Positions 50,689 to 60,017 of a stretch of 62,554 nucleotides of DNA are shown here, in pieces; position 1 is the first letter of the stretch, and the number at the start of each line of letters is the position of its first letter. Origin of the DNA: Bacteroidales bacterium M3. Lineage in GTDB: Bacteria; Bacteroidota; Bacteroidia; Bacteroidales; Muribaculaceae. Location: contig LUJN01000036.1 in the NCBI GenBank assembly GCA_001689445.1, positions 1-62,554 on the forward strand. Reading direction: 5' to 3'. The notes under the pieces are model-generated. The model ran no database searches and had not been told where the DNA came from. It saw nothing but the letters and a program-made list of their open reading frames with translations. The translations under genes were made by a program, and so were the position numbers.

Positions 50689-53271
50689 TCAGAAGGTGAA
50701 GTGGAGGGCGACGCGGACACCGCCACGGTTGATGTTGGGGGCGTCGCGGTAGGTGAGGCGCCACACGTAGTCGACGCGGAGGATCTTGAAGATGTTGTCG
50801 AGACCGGCGCTAAGCTCCATGTAGGGAGTGTGGGTCATGCGCTGCACGTGGGCATCGGCGGGAAAGGCGAACAGCTCGGGGTGGAGCGAAGGGTCGTTGC
50901 GGTCGGTGAGCTTGCCGTAAAGCCCACGAAAGGCGATGACCTCGCGTAGTTTCAGACGATTGACAAGAGGTATGCGGTTGAGCAACGCGCCGTTAGCCCA
51001 ATAGGTGAGGTCCCACGACACGTACTGGTCGTTGATAAACTCCATGGCGTTCATCAACGCGAAGCTCTCGGGCTGGATGGTGTATGACAGGTTGGCGTTG
51101 GGGATAAGCAGATTTGGATAGGGGCAGCGGCTCCACACTTTTCCCGCCTTGACGATAATATCGGTGTAGCCGAAAGCCGAGAACCAAAAACGCTTCTGCA
51201 CGCTAAACTCGGTCTTATTTAGCGTGAACATGCTTCCCAGAAATCCCTTTGGAGCAAACGTGTGGGTGAGCACAAATACCGGTGCGTCGAGGTTGACGGG
51301 AAGACGCTGGGTCTTGGTCTGGAAAAACTTCTCGCCGGGAGCAAAACGCAGCTGCACGTTAAAGGATGCCTCGTCATAATGTCGGTAATCATGCCCGTAG
51401 CCGTTGACAAAACGCATATATCCTGTCGCCTCCTGACGCTCGTAGGTGATGCCGGCGGCGACCGAGAAATTGTTCTGCAATTCGAGAGTATACTCCAGCT
51501 TGGATACGCGGTGATAGGTCATCTGCGTGTCGCTCTGACGCTTCAGCGACAGGAACACGTTGTCCATATTGGTGAACATGTAGTGCTGACCGAGCATGTC
51601 GACATCATAGAGCTGCGAGGCGCGGATGGAGTGGACGGGAAACTCGCGCGGGTGATACTCCTTGGGCTTGAATGAATATTCAAGTTCGGCCTTGTATTTA
51701 ACTTTCTTGTCCTTGAACCCGTAGGCTATATAGCCGTTGGCAAAGAGATGCTTGTTGAGGTTGGCCGTGGTCATGCCTCCGGCACGCAAGCGCAACCCCT
51801 CGATGTCGTTGAAACTGATGGTTGTGTTCATCGGGCCGAAGTCCCACTTGCTGTTCTTGCCCGTGTTGATATAGCCGCTGACAAGGATTTTCAATATCTT
51901 CTCGGTCCAATAGTAGAACTTGTTGCCGCGCAGACGCTCCACCATCTGCGCCATGCGGTCCTCGTTGCGCGTTATCGCCGCGCCGCGATGTTGCGCCCAA
52001 TAGGTATCGTCACGGTCAACAGCATGGGGAGCTATAATCTCGCGCTGCGCGTAGTCAAATATACCGTCAATCTCGGGGGGCGTAAAGCGGTGATTACGGT
52101 AGGTGGTGTTGCGCCGAGCATAAAGGCCCTGCATCCCCGGAATGACGCTAAACTCTATCGTCATGTCATCCTTGGTCTTCAGGCGCGAGCCGTCGGGAGC
52201 GCGGTCATACTCCTGCGTGATGAGCAGGTTGTCGACAAAGTTTAGGTTGATGGTCGCCGGCACGCGCATTATCACGCGCTTGACAAACATCGTGGTATCG
52301 TTCTTGGGCACGTACATGCGCCCTGTGAAGCCGAATGACTGCGGGCTGTGGGGAACGAATGTCAGCTCCACGCAGCTGTCACCCTCCACGACAACGGTAT
52401 CGGTCAAGTAGTATTTATAGAAATCGGTCCCGATTCGGGATAATGGGCTGACGAAGCGGTTTTGCAGGATGTTGACGTCGTTGTCGTATATGTCGACCTC
52501 ACGGAACACATCCTCCATGAATGTCTGCACCGCCTGCTGGTCGGCTATGTCGTCGAGACCGTGGCGGCGTATGCCCATGACATACTCCTTCTCGGCACGC
52601 GGGTCGGCACGGTTGAACACCGCGCTCGATTTCTCCTTGACCGACACGTTGAGTATCGGTTTGCCCGACACCTCCGAGGTGTCTATAAACTCGTTGAGAA
52701 AGCCAAACTGCCGAGCCTGCCACCCCTCTCCCTGCGAGCCTTTGAAATCATTGAGGGCAATGGTGATTTTCTCATACTTGTCGTAGTTGTAGTTGGGCAG
52801 ACGTCGCGGGTCATTGGCCCGCTTGGCGTGCATTATGCGCTCGACAAACCTCACGGCAGGGTTGTTCCTCTTGGAATAGTGCTCTTTGCCGGGCTTCACA
52901 ACCACCTCATCAAGCTTCAGCCCCACGGGCACCATCTCCACCGTAAGAGTATTGACGCGGCCGGAGCGTATAGGGACGACTTTCTTGCCGTAGCCCATGG
53001 ATGTCACGGCCACGGCCGGTGTTGGTTGCATTGTAGAGACGTCAAACCGCCCGTTTTCGTCGGCGAGCACTCCGCGCTCGGTCCCTTGCAGGAAGATGGC
53101 CGCATAGGGTATCGGCTCGCGGGACACGGAGTCGCGCACGACTCCTCGCACGGTGGTAGCCGACGGCGCGACAGTCCCCGACGACGGCATCTCCTGGGCC
53201 TGCAAAACGTGACAGTCAAACAATATTGCCGACAGCGCAATCGACAGTATGACAAAAATATGGCGCATCAA
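50689..53271 (-). CDS. DUF5686 outer-membrane protein with carboxypeptidase-like domain
   Basis: An 860-residue protein with a signal peptide (HIFVILSIALSAILF, then Ala-Gln-Ala-Gln). Residues about 40-125 form a carboxypeptidase-regulatory-like (CarboxypepD_reg) domain (VRGVVRDSVSREPIPYAAIFLQG, DENGRFDVS), as at the front of SusC-type proteins. The remainder is the DUF5686 region with a predicted beta barrel, ending in the typical aromatic C terminus (VALHFTF). Unlike SusC there is no plug domain. Function unknown; outer-membrane location. Adjacent start codons at 53271 and 53268. Confidence 0.85.
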   Translation of the reverse strand: MMRHIFVILSIALSAILFDCHVLQAQEMPSSGTVAPSATTVRGVVRDSVSREPIPYAAIFLQGTERGVLADENGRFDVSTMQPTPAVAVTSMGYGKKVVPIRSGRVNTLTVEMVPVGLKLDEVVVKPGKEHYSKRNNPAVRFVERIMHAKRANDPRRLPNYNYDKYEKITIALNDFKGSQGEGWQARQFGFLNEFIDTSEVSGKPILNVSVKEKSSAVFNRADPRAEKEYVMGIRRHGLDDIADQQAVQTFMEDVFREVDIYDNDVNILQNRFVSPLSRIGTDFYKYYLTDTVVVEGDSCVELTFVPHSPQSFGFTGRMYVPKNDTTMFVKRVIMRVPATINLNFVDNLLITQEYDRAPDGSRLKTKDDMTIEFSVIPGMQGLYARRNTTYRNHRFTPPEIDGIFDYAQREIIAPHAVDRDDTYWAQHRGAAITRNEDRMAQMVERLRGNKFYYWTEKILKILVSGYINTGKNSKWDFGPMNTTISFNDIEGLRLRAGGMTTANLNKHLFANGYIAYGFKDKKVKYKAELEYSFKPKEYHPREFPVHSIRASQLYDVDMLGQHYMFTNMDNVFLSLKRQSDTQMTYHRVSKLEYTLELQNNFSVAAGITYERQEATGYMRFVNGYGHDYRHYDEASFNVQLRFAPGEKFFQTKTQRLPVNLDAPVFVLTHTFAPKGFLGSMFTLNKTEFSVQKRFWFSAFGYTDIIVKAGKVWSRCPYPNLLIPNANLSYTIQPESFALMNAMEFINDQYVSWDLTYWANGALLNRIPLVNRLKLREVIAFRGLYGKLTDRNDPSLHPELFAFPADAHVQRMTHTPYMELSAGLDNIFKILRVDYVWRLTYRDAPNINRGGVRVALHFTF

Positions 53272-53305
53272 TCGTTTTTTCCTTAGAAGTTTCCTCGTTC
53301 TCGAT

Positions 53306-53313
53306 TAACTTTG
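53306..53313 (+). promoter_or_regulatory. Possible -7 box upstream of the CYTH gene
   Basis: TAACTTTG on the plus strand, 204 bp upstream of the CYTH start, with the long inverted repeat in between. No -33 match; weak. Confidence 0.3.
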
Positions 53314-53384
53314 CACCGAGTTTGGAAAACTCGCGCAAAGTTACACATTATATCCGATATAATTATGTATCGTAAGACCATGTG

Positions 53385-53478
53385 CCTCATGTAGGGTCGC
53401 GACCTGCCGCGACCGCCGACAGGCTGATACGCAACGGCACATTGTCACAGTCGCGACAGGCCGCGACCCTACATGAGG
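53385..53478. repeat. Long inverted repeat of the GTAGGGTCGCGACC family
   Basis: Two 29-nt arms, CCTCATGTAGGGTCGCGACC... (53385-53413) and its near-perfect reverse complement (53450-53478, two differences), around a 36-nt centre. Each arm contains an inner palindrome (GGTCGCGACC). It lies between the DUF5686 and CYTH genes. The same element forms the end of gmk at 35581-35604. Confidence 0.75.
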
Positions 53479-53516
53479 TCAATTGCATTATCAAATAAAA
53501 CAACTTTAGCGACAAA

Positions 53517-53972
53517 ATGGCAAAAGAGATAGAGCGAAAATTTCTCGTCACAAACGACAATTTCAAGGCAATGGCGACCGCCAAGCGTGACATCGTGCAG
53601 GGCTACCTGTCGATGCGCCGCGAGGCGACGGTGAGAGTGAGGATTGCCGACGGACAGGGATATCTGACCGTTAAGGGCATCACGTCGGGCGCGACACGCG
53701 ACGAGTGGGAGTATACCATCCCCGCCGCCGATGCGAGGGCAATGATGACGATATGCGAGGGCACGGTGATTGACAAGACCCGCTATCTCGTCCAGTTTGA
53801 GGGACGAACATGGGAGGTCGATGAGTTTCACGGCGCATACGAGGGACTGACGGTCGCCGAGGTGGAGCTGCCATCGGAAAACGAGCAGGTCGCCCTACCC
53901 CCGTTTATCGGACGTGAGGTGACGGGCGACCCACAATACTATAACTCGGTGATGGCCGGCGTAAGCCGTTAA
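53517..53972 (+). CDS. CYTH domain protein (triphosphate tunnel metalloenzyme)
   Basis: A 151-residue protein with the ExExK signature EIERKFLV at residues 4-11 and the tunnel residues TVRVRI, YLTVKG and WEVDEFHG. Short CYTH proteins of this type hydrolyse inorganic triphosphate or related substrates; adenylate cyclase activity is less likely. Its stop overlaps the rlmD stop by 4 bp on the opposite strand. Cytoplasmic. Confidence 0.92.
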   Translation: MAKEIERKFLVTNDNFKAMATAKRDIVQGYLSMRREATVRVRIADGQGYLTVKGITSGATRDEWEYTIPAADARAMMTICEGTVIDKTRYLVQFEGRTWEVDEFHGAYEGLTVAEVELPSENEQVALPPFIGREVTGDPQYYNSVMAGVSR

Positions 53973-55381
53973 TCCCGCAGGGTGAGCTTGACCACGTTCT
54001 CCACGTGCTGAGTGTGGGGGAACATGTCGACCGGCTGCACGGCGTCGATGTCATACCGTGCGTGGAGCAACGCCAGGTCGCGGGCCTGCGTGGCAGGATT
54101 ACAGCTCACGTAGACTATGCGGCGCGGCGCGGCGTTGAGTATCACTTTCACCACATCATCATGCATCCCGGCACGAGGCGGGTCGACAATCATCACGTCG
54201 GGGCGTCCATGCCGGACGATAAAGTCGTCGGTGAGCACATTTTTCATGTCGCCGGCATAGAACAGCGTGTTGCCGATACCGTTGATTGCCGAATTGACCT
54301 TGGCATCCTCGATGGCCTCGGGCACATACTCGATGCCTATGACCTGACGAGCGTTACGCGCCACGAAGTTGGCAATCGTACCTGTGCCCGTGTAGAGGTC
54401 ATAGACCAGTTCATCTCCTGTCAATTCCGCAAAGTCACGAGCCACCTTATAAAGGTTATAAGCCTGTCGCGAATTGGTCTGGTAGAACGACTTCGGCCCG
54501 ACGCGAAACCGCAGCCCTTCCATCTCCTCCTCGATATACGGCTGTCCGGCATAGGCCAGGATGTCAAGGTCGCCTATCGTGTCGTTGACCTTGGTGTTGA
54601 CCACATACAGCAGCGACGTTATCTCGGGGAACTCTTCCCTGACGGCTGACAACAGCGCATCAATTTTCTCGCGGTCATCCTCGCCAAAAGACATCACGGC
54701 CATAATCTCGCCGGTCGATACCATGCGCACCATCAGCGTACGCAGCAGCCCCTGCTGGGCGCGTAGGTCATAAAACGTGTAGCCGTGAGCCTTGCCATAA
54801 TCCTTGATGAAGCGGCGCAGGCGGTTAGAGAAGTCATCCTGTAGGTGGCAGGTCGTGATGTCGAGCACCTTGTCAAACGCACCGGGGATATGAAAGCCAG
54901 CCGCGTCGCGGTCGGGAAACTCCTCGCCGCTGCGCATCTGCTCGTAGGTGAGCCACGACTTGTTGGAGAACGTGTACTCCATCTTGTTGCGATAGGCCCA
55001 TATATTCTCCGAGCCGAGTATCGGCGTTATCTCGGGGAACGGTATCTTTGCGATGCGTTCAAGGGCGTCCTTGACCTGCCGCTGCTTGCACTCCAACTGT
55101 AGACTGTAGGGCAAGTGCTGCCAACGGCAGCCGCCGCACACGCCATGGTGGCTGCATCGCGGCTCGACCCTGACTGGCGACGGCGATACCATCCTCACGA
55201 TATGCCCCTCGGCATAGTTCTTTTTCTTGCGGTCAATCTTCACGTCGGCCACATCGCCCGGCGCGCCAAACGGCACAAACACCACCATGTCGCCCACGCG
55301 GCCGATGCTGTTGCCCTCAGCCGCTATATCCGTTATCTCCATGCCGTCAACCAACGGCAACTCCTTCTTCTTTCGTCCCAC
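53969..55381 (-). CDS. rlmD: 23S rRNA (uracil-5-)-methyltransferase RlmD/RumA family
   Basis: A 470-residue enzyme: N-terminal TRAM domain (about residues 10-65, IAAEGNSIGRVGD), a [4Fe-4S] site with CSHHGVCGGCRWQH, and the SAM-dependent methyltransferase with FYQTNSRQAYNLY, LYTGTGTIANF, DPPRAGM and the catalytic Cys in YVSCNPATQARD. It methylates a uridine of 23S rRNA, usually U1939; the paralogue RlmC or a tRNA target cannot be excluded by sequence alone. Monocistronic. Confidence 0.9.
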   Translation of the reverse strand: MGRKKKELPLVDGMEITDIAAEGNSIGRVGDMVVFVPFGAPGDVADVKIDRKKKNYAEGHIVRMVSPSPVRVEPRCSHHGVCGGCRWQHLPYSLQLECKQRQVKDALERIAKIPFPEITPILGSENIWAYRNKMEYTFSNKSWLTYEQMRSGEEFPDRDAAGFHIPGAFDKVLDITTCHLQDDFSNRLRRFIKDYGKAHGYTFYDLRAQQGLLRTLMVRMVSTGEIMAVMSFGEDDREKIDALLSAVREEFPEITSLLYVVNTKVNDTIGDLDILAYAGQPYIEEEMEGLRFRVGPKSFYQTNSRQAYNLYKVARDFAELTGDELVYDLYTGTGTIANFVARNARQVIGIEYVPEAIEDAKVNSAINGIGNTLFYAGDMKNVLTDDFIVRHGRPDVMIVDPPRAGMHDDVVKVILNAAPRRIVYVSCNPATQARDLALLHARYDIDAVQPVDMFPHTQHVENVVKLTLRD

Positions 55382-55407
55382 AGTAATCTATCTATGATAA
55401 TTGACTG

Positions 55408-55415
55408 CAAATTTA
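55408..55415 (-). promoter_or_regulatory. -7 box for rlmD
   Basis: TAAATTTG on the minus strand, 26 bp upstream of the ATG at 55381; no clear -33. Confidence 0.5.
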
Positions 55416-55562
55416 CGATTTTCCGCAAAATGCACCATAAGTATTTTGACCTTATAAAAACCTATGTCAGGTAGCACGGCTGTTTTACTGAAGCCAAAAT
55501 AAGATGCCGACCATTGAAAGCGGCAATAAAGCTGTGTTTTCCCGATTTATTTTGCAAAAAAT

Positions 55563-55592
55563 TTTGTGTTTCGGTTTAATGTTCTAATTTTG
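55563..55592 (+). promoter_or_regulatory. ppdK promoter
   Basis: TTTG at 55563-55566, 18 bp, TAATTTTG at 55585-55592; ATG 60 bp downstream. Confidence 0.6.
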
Positions 55593-55652
55593 CACCTGCA
55601 TCTCTCCATGAAACAAAGACACATTACTAACAATTAACTTTATAATCAACCA

Positions 55653-58367
55653 ATGAAAAGAGTTTACACATTCGGCGATGGGAAAGCCGAAGGAAATGCC
55701 TCGATGAGAAACCTTCTCGGCGGCAAGGGTGCAAACCTCGCAGAGATGAACCTGCTCGGGATGCCCGTCCCCCCCGGATTTACAATTACTACTGATGTCT
55801 GCAATGAATATACACGCAACGGCCGCGATGCCGTCGTCAAACTCATACAGAAAGATGTCGAAAAGGCGATAGCCCACGTGGAGGAGCTTACCGGCAAGAA
55901 GTTTGACGACCCCGCCAATCCGCTGCTCGTGTCGGTGCGCTCGGGCGCACGCGCCTCGATGCCCGGTATGATGGACACCGTGCTCAACCTCGGCATGAAT
56001 GACGCCACCGTCGCATCGCTCGCCGAAAAGAGCGGCAACCCCCGCTTTGCATGGGACAGCTACCGTCGTTTCGTACAGATGTATGGCGACGTCGTGCTCG
56101 GCATGAAGCCCAAGAGCAAGGCCGACATCGACCCCTTTGAGGAGATAATGGAGAAAGTGAAAGAGGAGAAAGGCGTGAAACTCGACACAGAGCTTGACGT
56201 CGACGACCTCAAGAAGCTTGTGAAGCTCTTCAAGGGCGCGGTAAAGGAATTTACCGGCAAAGACTTCCCCGACAGCGCGTGGGAACAGCTCTGGGGCGGC
56301 ATCTGCGCCGTGTTTGACAGCTGGATGAACGAGCGCGCCATCATCTACCGCCGCATGAACCAGATACCCGAGGAATGGGGTACGGCAGTCAACGTGCAGG
56401 CCATGGTTTACGGCAACATGGGCGACAACTCCGCCACGGGCGTGGCATTCAGCCGCGACGCCGCCACGGGCGAAAACATATTCAACGGCGAGTACCTCAT
56501 CAACGCCCAGGGCGAGGATGTGGTGGCCGGTATACGCACACCCCAGCAGATAACCGTCGAGGGTTCGCGCCGCTGGGCTGCCCTCCAGGGCATCAGCGAG
56601 GAGGATCGCGCATCCAAGTATCCCTCCCTTGAGGAGTCTATGCCCACTTGCGCCGCCGAACTTATCGCCATCGCTAACCGCCTTGAGGACTACTACAAGG
56701 ATATGCAGGACATGGAGTTCACCATCCAGGACGGCAAGCTCTGGATGCTCCAAACCCGCAACGGCAAGCGCACAGGCGCCGCCATGGTGAAGATTGCCAT
56801 GGACTTGCTCCGTGCCAACGAGATAGACGAAAAGACCGCCCTGCTGCGCATGGAGCCGCAGAAGCTCGACGAGCTGCTGCACCCCGTGTTTGACAAGGCT
56901 GCGCTGAAGCGCGCCACTGTCGTGGCCAAGGGTCTCCCCGCCTCCCCCGGGGCCGCTGCCGGACAGGTGGTATTCTCGGCCGAGGATGCCGAGGTTTGGG
57001 CCGAAAAGAAGAAGAAAGTCGTGCTCGTGCGCATCGAGACTTCACCCGAAGACCTGCGCGGCATGGCCGTGGCACAGGGCATCCTGACGATGCGTGGCGG
57101 CATGACGTCACACGCTGCCGTCGTGGCACGAGGCATGGGCAAGTGCTGCGTGTCGGGTGCCGGCGAGATACGTGTCGACTACAAGGCAAAGACCGTCGAG
57201 ATGGGCGGCAAGACATACAACGAGGGCGACTGGATCTCGCTCAACGGCTCGACCGGCGAAGTGTACGACGGCCAGGTGCCCACCACCGAGCCTGAACTCG
57301 GCGGCGACTTCGGCGCGATAATGAACCTCGCTGCCAAGTTCACCAAGACACTTGTGCGCACCAACGCCGACACCCCCCGCGACGCCAAGCAGGCTCGCCA
57401 CTTCGGCGCGCAGGGCATCGGCCTGTGCCGCACGGAGCACATGTTCTTTGAGGGCGACCGCATCAAGGCCGTGCGCGAGATGATTCTCGCAAGCGACGTC
57501 GAGGGACGCCGTGTCGCGCTCCAGAAGCTGCTTCCCATGCAGCGTGGCGACTTTGAGGGCATCTTCGAGGCCATGGACGGCTTCGGTGTCACCATCCGCC
57601 TGCTCGATCCCCCCTTGCACGAGTTTGTACCCCACCAGACAGCCACCCAAAAGGAACTTGCATCCGAGATGGGACTCACCCTTGAGGAAGTGAAGGCCAA
57701 GGTCGACAGCCTTGAGGAGTTTAACCCGATGCTCGGTCACCGTGGCTGCCGTCTCGGCATCACCTACCCCGAGATTACCGAGATGCAGACCCGCGCCATC
57801 ATCGAGGCAGCCCTCAATGTAAAGGCACGCGGCATCGACGTTCATCCCGAGATAATGATACCCCTCGTAGGCTCACTGAAGGAGATTCAGAACCAGGCCG
57901 ACGTTATCAATATCACCGCCGCCAAGGTATTTGAGGAGCGTGGCGAGAGCGTGCCCTACAAGGTGGGCACGATGATTGAGGTTCCCCGCGCCGCCCTCAC
58001 TGCCAACGAGATAGCCACCGTCGCCGACTTCTTCTCATTCGGCACCAACGACTTGACTCAGATGACATTCGGCTTCTCGCGCGACGACGCGCCCAAGTTC
58101 CTCAAGTTCTACAAGGAGCACGGCATCATCAAGACCGATCCCTTCGAGGTGCTCGACCAGGAGGGTGTAGGCCAGCTCGTGAGAATGGGCGTAGAGAAAG
58201 GCCGCGCCACCAAGCCCGAACTCAAGGTCGGCATCTGTGGCGAGCACGGCGGCGAACCCTCGTCAGTCAAGTTCTGCGCCAAGCTCGGCATGAACTACGT
58301 CAGCTGCTCCCCGTTCCGCGTGCCCATCGCCCGCGTCGCTGCCGCCCAGGCAGCCATCGAGGATTGA
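55653..58367 (+). CDS. ppdK: Pyruvate, phosphate dikinase
   Basis: A 904-residue enzyme of normal length. N-terminal nucleotide-binding domain (LLGGKGANLAEM, VSVRSGARASMPGMMDT), central phosphohistidine domain with GGMTSHAAVVARGMGK (catalytic His487), and C-terminal PEP/pyruvate barrel with LCRTEHMFF, LLDPPLHEFVP and FGTNDLTQMT, ending in the catalytic-Cys segment GICGEHGG. It interconverts pyruvate, ATP and phosphate with PEP, AMP and diphosphate. In anaerobic gut bacteria it acts in PEP/pyruvate balance. Own promoter; hairpin after the stop. Confidence 0.97.
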   Translation: MKRVYTFGDGKAEGNASMRNLLGGKGANLAEMNLLGMPVPPGFTITTDVCNEYTRNGRDAVVKLIQKDVEKAIAHVEELTGKKFDDPANPLLVSVRSGARASMPGMMDTVLNLGMNDATVASLAEKSGNPRFAWDSYRRFVQMYGDVVLGMKPKSKADIDPFEEIMEKVKEEKGVKLDTELDVDDLKKLVKLFKGAVKEFTGKDFPDSAWEQLWGGICAVFDSWMNERAIIYRRMNQIPEEWGTAVNVQAMVYGNMGDNSATGVAFSRDAATGENIFNGEYLINAQGEDVVAGIRTPQQITVEGSRRWAALQGISEEDRASKYPSLEESMPTCAAELIAIANRLEDYYKDMQDMEFTIQDGKLWMLQTRNGKRTGAAMVKIAMDLLRANEIDEKTALLRMEPQKLDELLHPVFDKAALKRATVVAKGLPASPGAAAGQVVFSAEDAEVWAEKKKKVVLVRIETSPEDLRGMAVAQGILTMRGGMTSHAAVVARGMGKCCVSGAGEIRVDYKAKTVEMGGKTYNEGDWISLNGSTGEVYDGQVPTTEPELGGDFGAIMNLAAKFTKTLVRTNADTPRDAKQARHFGAQGIGLCRTEHMFFEGDRIKAVREMILASDVEGRRVALQKLLPMQRGDFEGIFEAMDGFGVTIRLLDPPLHEFVPHQTATQKELASEMGLTLEEVKAKVDSLEEFNPMLGHRGCRLGITYPEITEMQTRAIIEAALNVKARGIDVHPEIMIPLVGSLKEIQNQADVINITAAKVFEERGESVPYKVGTMIEVPRAALTANEIATVADFFSFGTNDLTQMTFGFSRDDAPKFLKFYKEHGIIKTDPFEVLDQEGVGQLVRMGVEKGRATKPELKVGICGEHGGEPSSVKFCAKLGMNYVSCSPFRVPIARVAAAQAAIED

Positions 58368-58392
58368 TAATCAGATAGAAAACACTAATATG

Positions 58393-58433
58393 ATATGGCG
58401 GGAATGTACCTATTGGCTATATTCCCGCCATAT
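58393..58433 (+). terminator. Hairpin after ppdK
   Basis: Perfect 13-bp inverted repeat ATATGGCGGGAAT / ATTCCCGCCATAT, 15-nt loop, followed by TCTTAATAAG and directly by the fic start codon at 58444. Without a proper T run it may be a terminator of ppdK or a leader hairpin of fic. Confidence 0.5.
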
Positions 58434-58443
58434 TCTTAATAAG

Positions 58444-58992
58444 ATGACACAAAACGAGATTGACCGAGAAAGCATTGCTAAAGCAAAAGAATTGTTCGCT
58501 TCAGGCAAAGTTTATGGAATTGAAGTTGGCACTACTGCCGGACTTAAAGCTATTCATCGTGCACTTTTCGATGGACTGTATGAGTTTGCCGGGCAAATCC
58601 GCATAAAGAACATTTCTAAGGGTGGATTCCGTTTTGCCAATTCGCTCTATCTTCAACCGGCTCTTGAGGCTATAGAGAATATGCCTGAATCGACATTCGA
58701 AGAAATTGTGGCGAAATATGTTGAGATGAATATCGCTCATCCGTTTATGGAGGGTAATGGTCGTGCTACGCGCATATGGCTTGACATGATGCTGCGCCAT
58801 TCTCTCGGCAAAGTCGTCGACTGGCGTAAAATCTCACGTGAAGATTACATGCAGGCAATGGAGCGTTCACCTATAAAAGACCTCGAACTCCGGGTTCTTC
58901 TTCAAGGCGCACTAACCACCGAAACCGACGACCGCGATGTCATATTCCACGGAATCGACCAATCCTACTACTACGAAGGCTATGAACAATAA
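58444..58992 (+). CDS. Fic family AMP-transferase, class III (C-terminal inhibitory helix)
   Basis: A 182-residue Fic protein from ATG 58444 (MTQNEIDRES); the in-frame ATG at 58390 lies before the hairpin and is rejected. The catalytic motif HPFMEGNGR is at residues 99-107 with His99. The C terminus carries SYYYEG (174-179), the SxxxE(G/N) inhibitory motif of class III Fic proteins such as Neisseria NmFic, so activity should be self-restrained. These enzymes transfer AMP to protein hydroxyls; known class III targets include DNA gyrase subunits. No antitoxin-like partner is adjacent. GC content is clearly lower than ppdK and the EamA gene, which suggests acquisition. Confidence 0.9.
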   Translation: MTQNEIDRESIAKAKELFASGKVYGIEVGTTAGLKAIHRALFDGLYEFAGQIRIKNISKGGFRFANSLYLQPALEAIENMPESTFEEIVAKYVEMNIAHPFMEGNGRATRIWLDMMLRHSLGKVVDWRKISREDYMQAMERSPIKDLELRVLLQGALTTETDDRDVIFHGIDQSYYYEGYEQ

Positions 58993-59002
58993 CATTACGG
59001 CT

Positions 59003-59914
59003 TCACGCCTGACCACTTTGGGCTCGGGCTTTGCTGCGGGTCACGAGGAAAACGCCGCTGAAAATCAGTGCCACGGCCAATATCTTTATCGGGGTGAAGC
59101 GGTCAAGGCCAAGGAATACGCCGACCACCGACGCCACGACGGGCTGGACGTAGTTGTAGATGCCGACAAGTGTCGGACGGAGATTTTTCTGCCCGACCAT
59201 CACGCACGCATAGGCAAGGTAGGTCGAAAATCCCACGACGTAGACTATGCCTGCATAGTGGAGGAGGGTCAGCGACGTCCAGTCGGTAGTCGCGATGGTA
59301 TCGGCAGAAAATGGCAGTAGCGCTATCGACGCAAAGAGAAACATCCACTTCATCAGTGTCGCCAGTGAATACTTGGCGATAAATCTCTTGTAAAGCGTAA
59401 GATACAGGGCATAGCTCAGTTGCGCGAACAGCACCAGCATATCGCCTAACATCGGATTATCGCCCTTCAGTCCACCACCGGGACCTCCGAGCACCAACAT
59501 CAGAGCACCCGACGCGCCGACAACTACGCCACCGGCCTTAAGCCATGTGATCGGCTCTTTCAAAATCACGGCGGCAAACACCATCACCCACATCGGCATC
59601 GTGGTGGTTATAATCGACGCCTCGCCGGGCGACGTAAAGCCGACACCAAATATGAAGCAGCCCTGATTGAGAAGTATGCCGAGCATCGCGGCACCGGCGA
59701 GCAGCATCAGGTCGCGTGGCGGCACATGCTCCGGCCTGGCAAAGAGCGAGGTAAGCCAAAACAAGGCCGCCGCGCCAAATATACGAAAGTCGGTCAGCAA
59801 AAAAGGTGTCACAACACCTGTGGCCATCAAGAGCTTGGCTACCGGCGACATCAACCCCCACATCACATTGGCACCCAACATGGCAAGATGCCCCTTTGGC
59901 TTAAAATCACTCAT
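59003..59914 (-). CDS. EamA/DMT family transporter
   Basis: A 303-residue membrane protein starting MSDFKPKGHLAMLGANVMWG, with ten hydrophobic segments in two EamA repeats (about 8-140 and 155-295). The family patterns ANVMWGLMSP at the first repeat and VQPVVASVVGVFLGLDRFTP at the second are present. A longer frame (to 60289) is an artefact that overlaps hrpB. Drug/metabolite exporters of this type have varied substrates; none can be assigned. TAATTTTG promoter box 20 bp upstream. Converges on fic, 10 bp apart. Confidence 0.9.
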   Translation of the reverse strand: MSDFKPKGHLAMLGANVMWGLMSPVAKLLMATGVVTPFLLTDFRIFGAAALFWLTSLFARPEHVPPRDLMLLAGAAMLGILLNQGCFIFGVGFTSPGEASIITTTMPMWVMVFAAVILKEPITWLKAGGVVVGASGALMLVLGGPGGGLKGDNPMLGDMLVLFAQLSYALYLTLYKRFIAKYSLATLMKWMFLFASIALLPFSADTIATTDWTSLTLLHYAGIVYVVGFSTYLAYACVMVGQKNLRPTLVGIYNYVQPVVASVVGVFLGLDRFTPIKILAVALIFSGVFLVTRSKARAQSGQA

Positions 59915-59934
59915 TGCTTTCAGATTTTTGACTG

Positions 59935-59942
59935 CAAAATTA
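59935..59942 (-). promoter_or_regulatory. -7 box for the EamA transporter gene
   Basis: TAATTTTG on the minus strand, 20 bp upstream of the ATG at 59914; no -33 match. Confidence 0.5.
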
Positions 59943-60017
59943 CCGATTTCCCACGGAAAATCATTTGGAACAGTTAAGCGGGTGTTACAAACCCTTCCAC
60001 CTTTCAGGCCAATCGGC

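Noticed and set aside
55584..56882. 432-residue minus-strand frame opposite ppdK
   Set aside because: Antisense shadow of ppdK; no recognisable motif, and composition mirrors ppdK codons.
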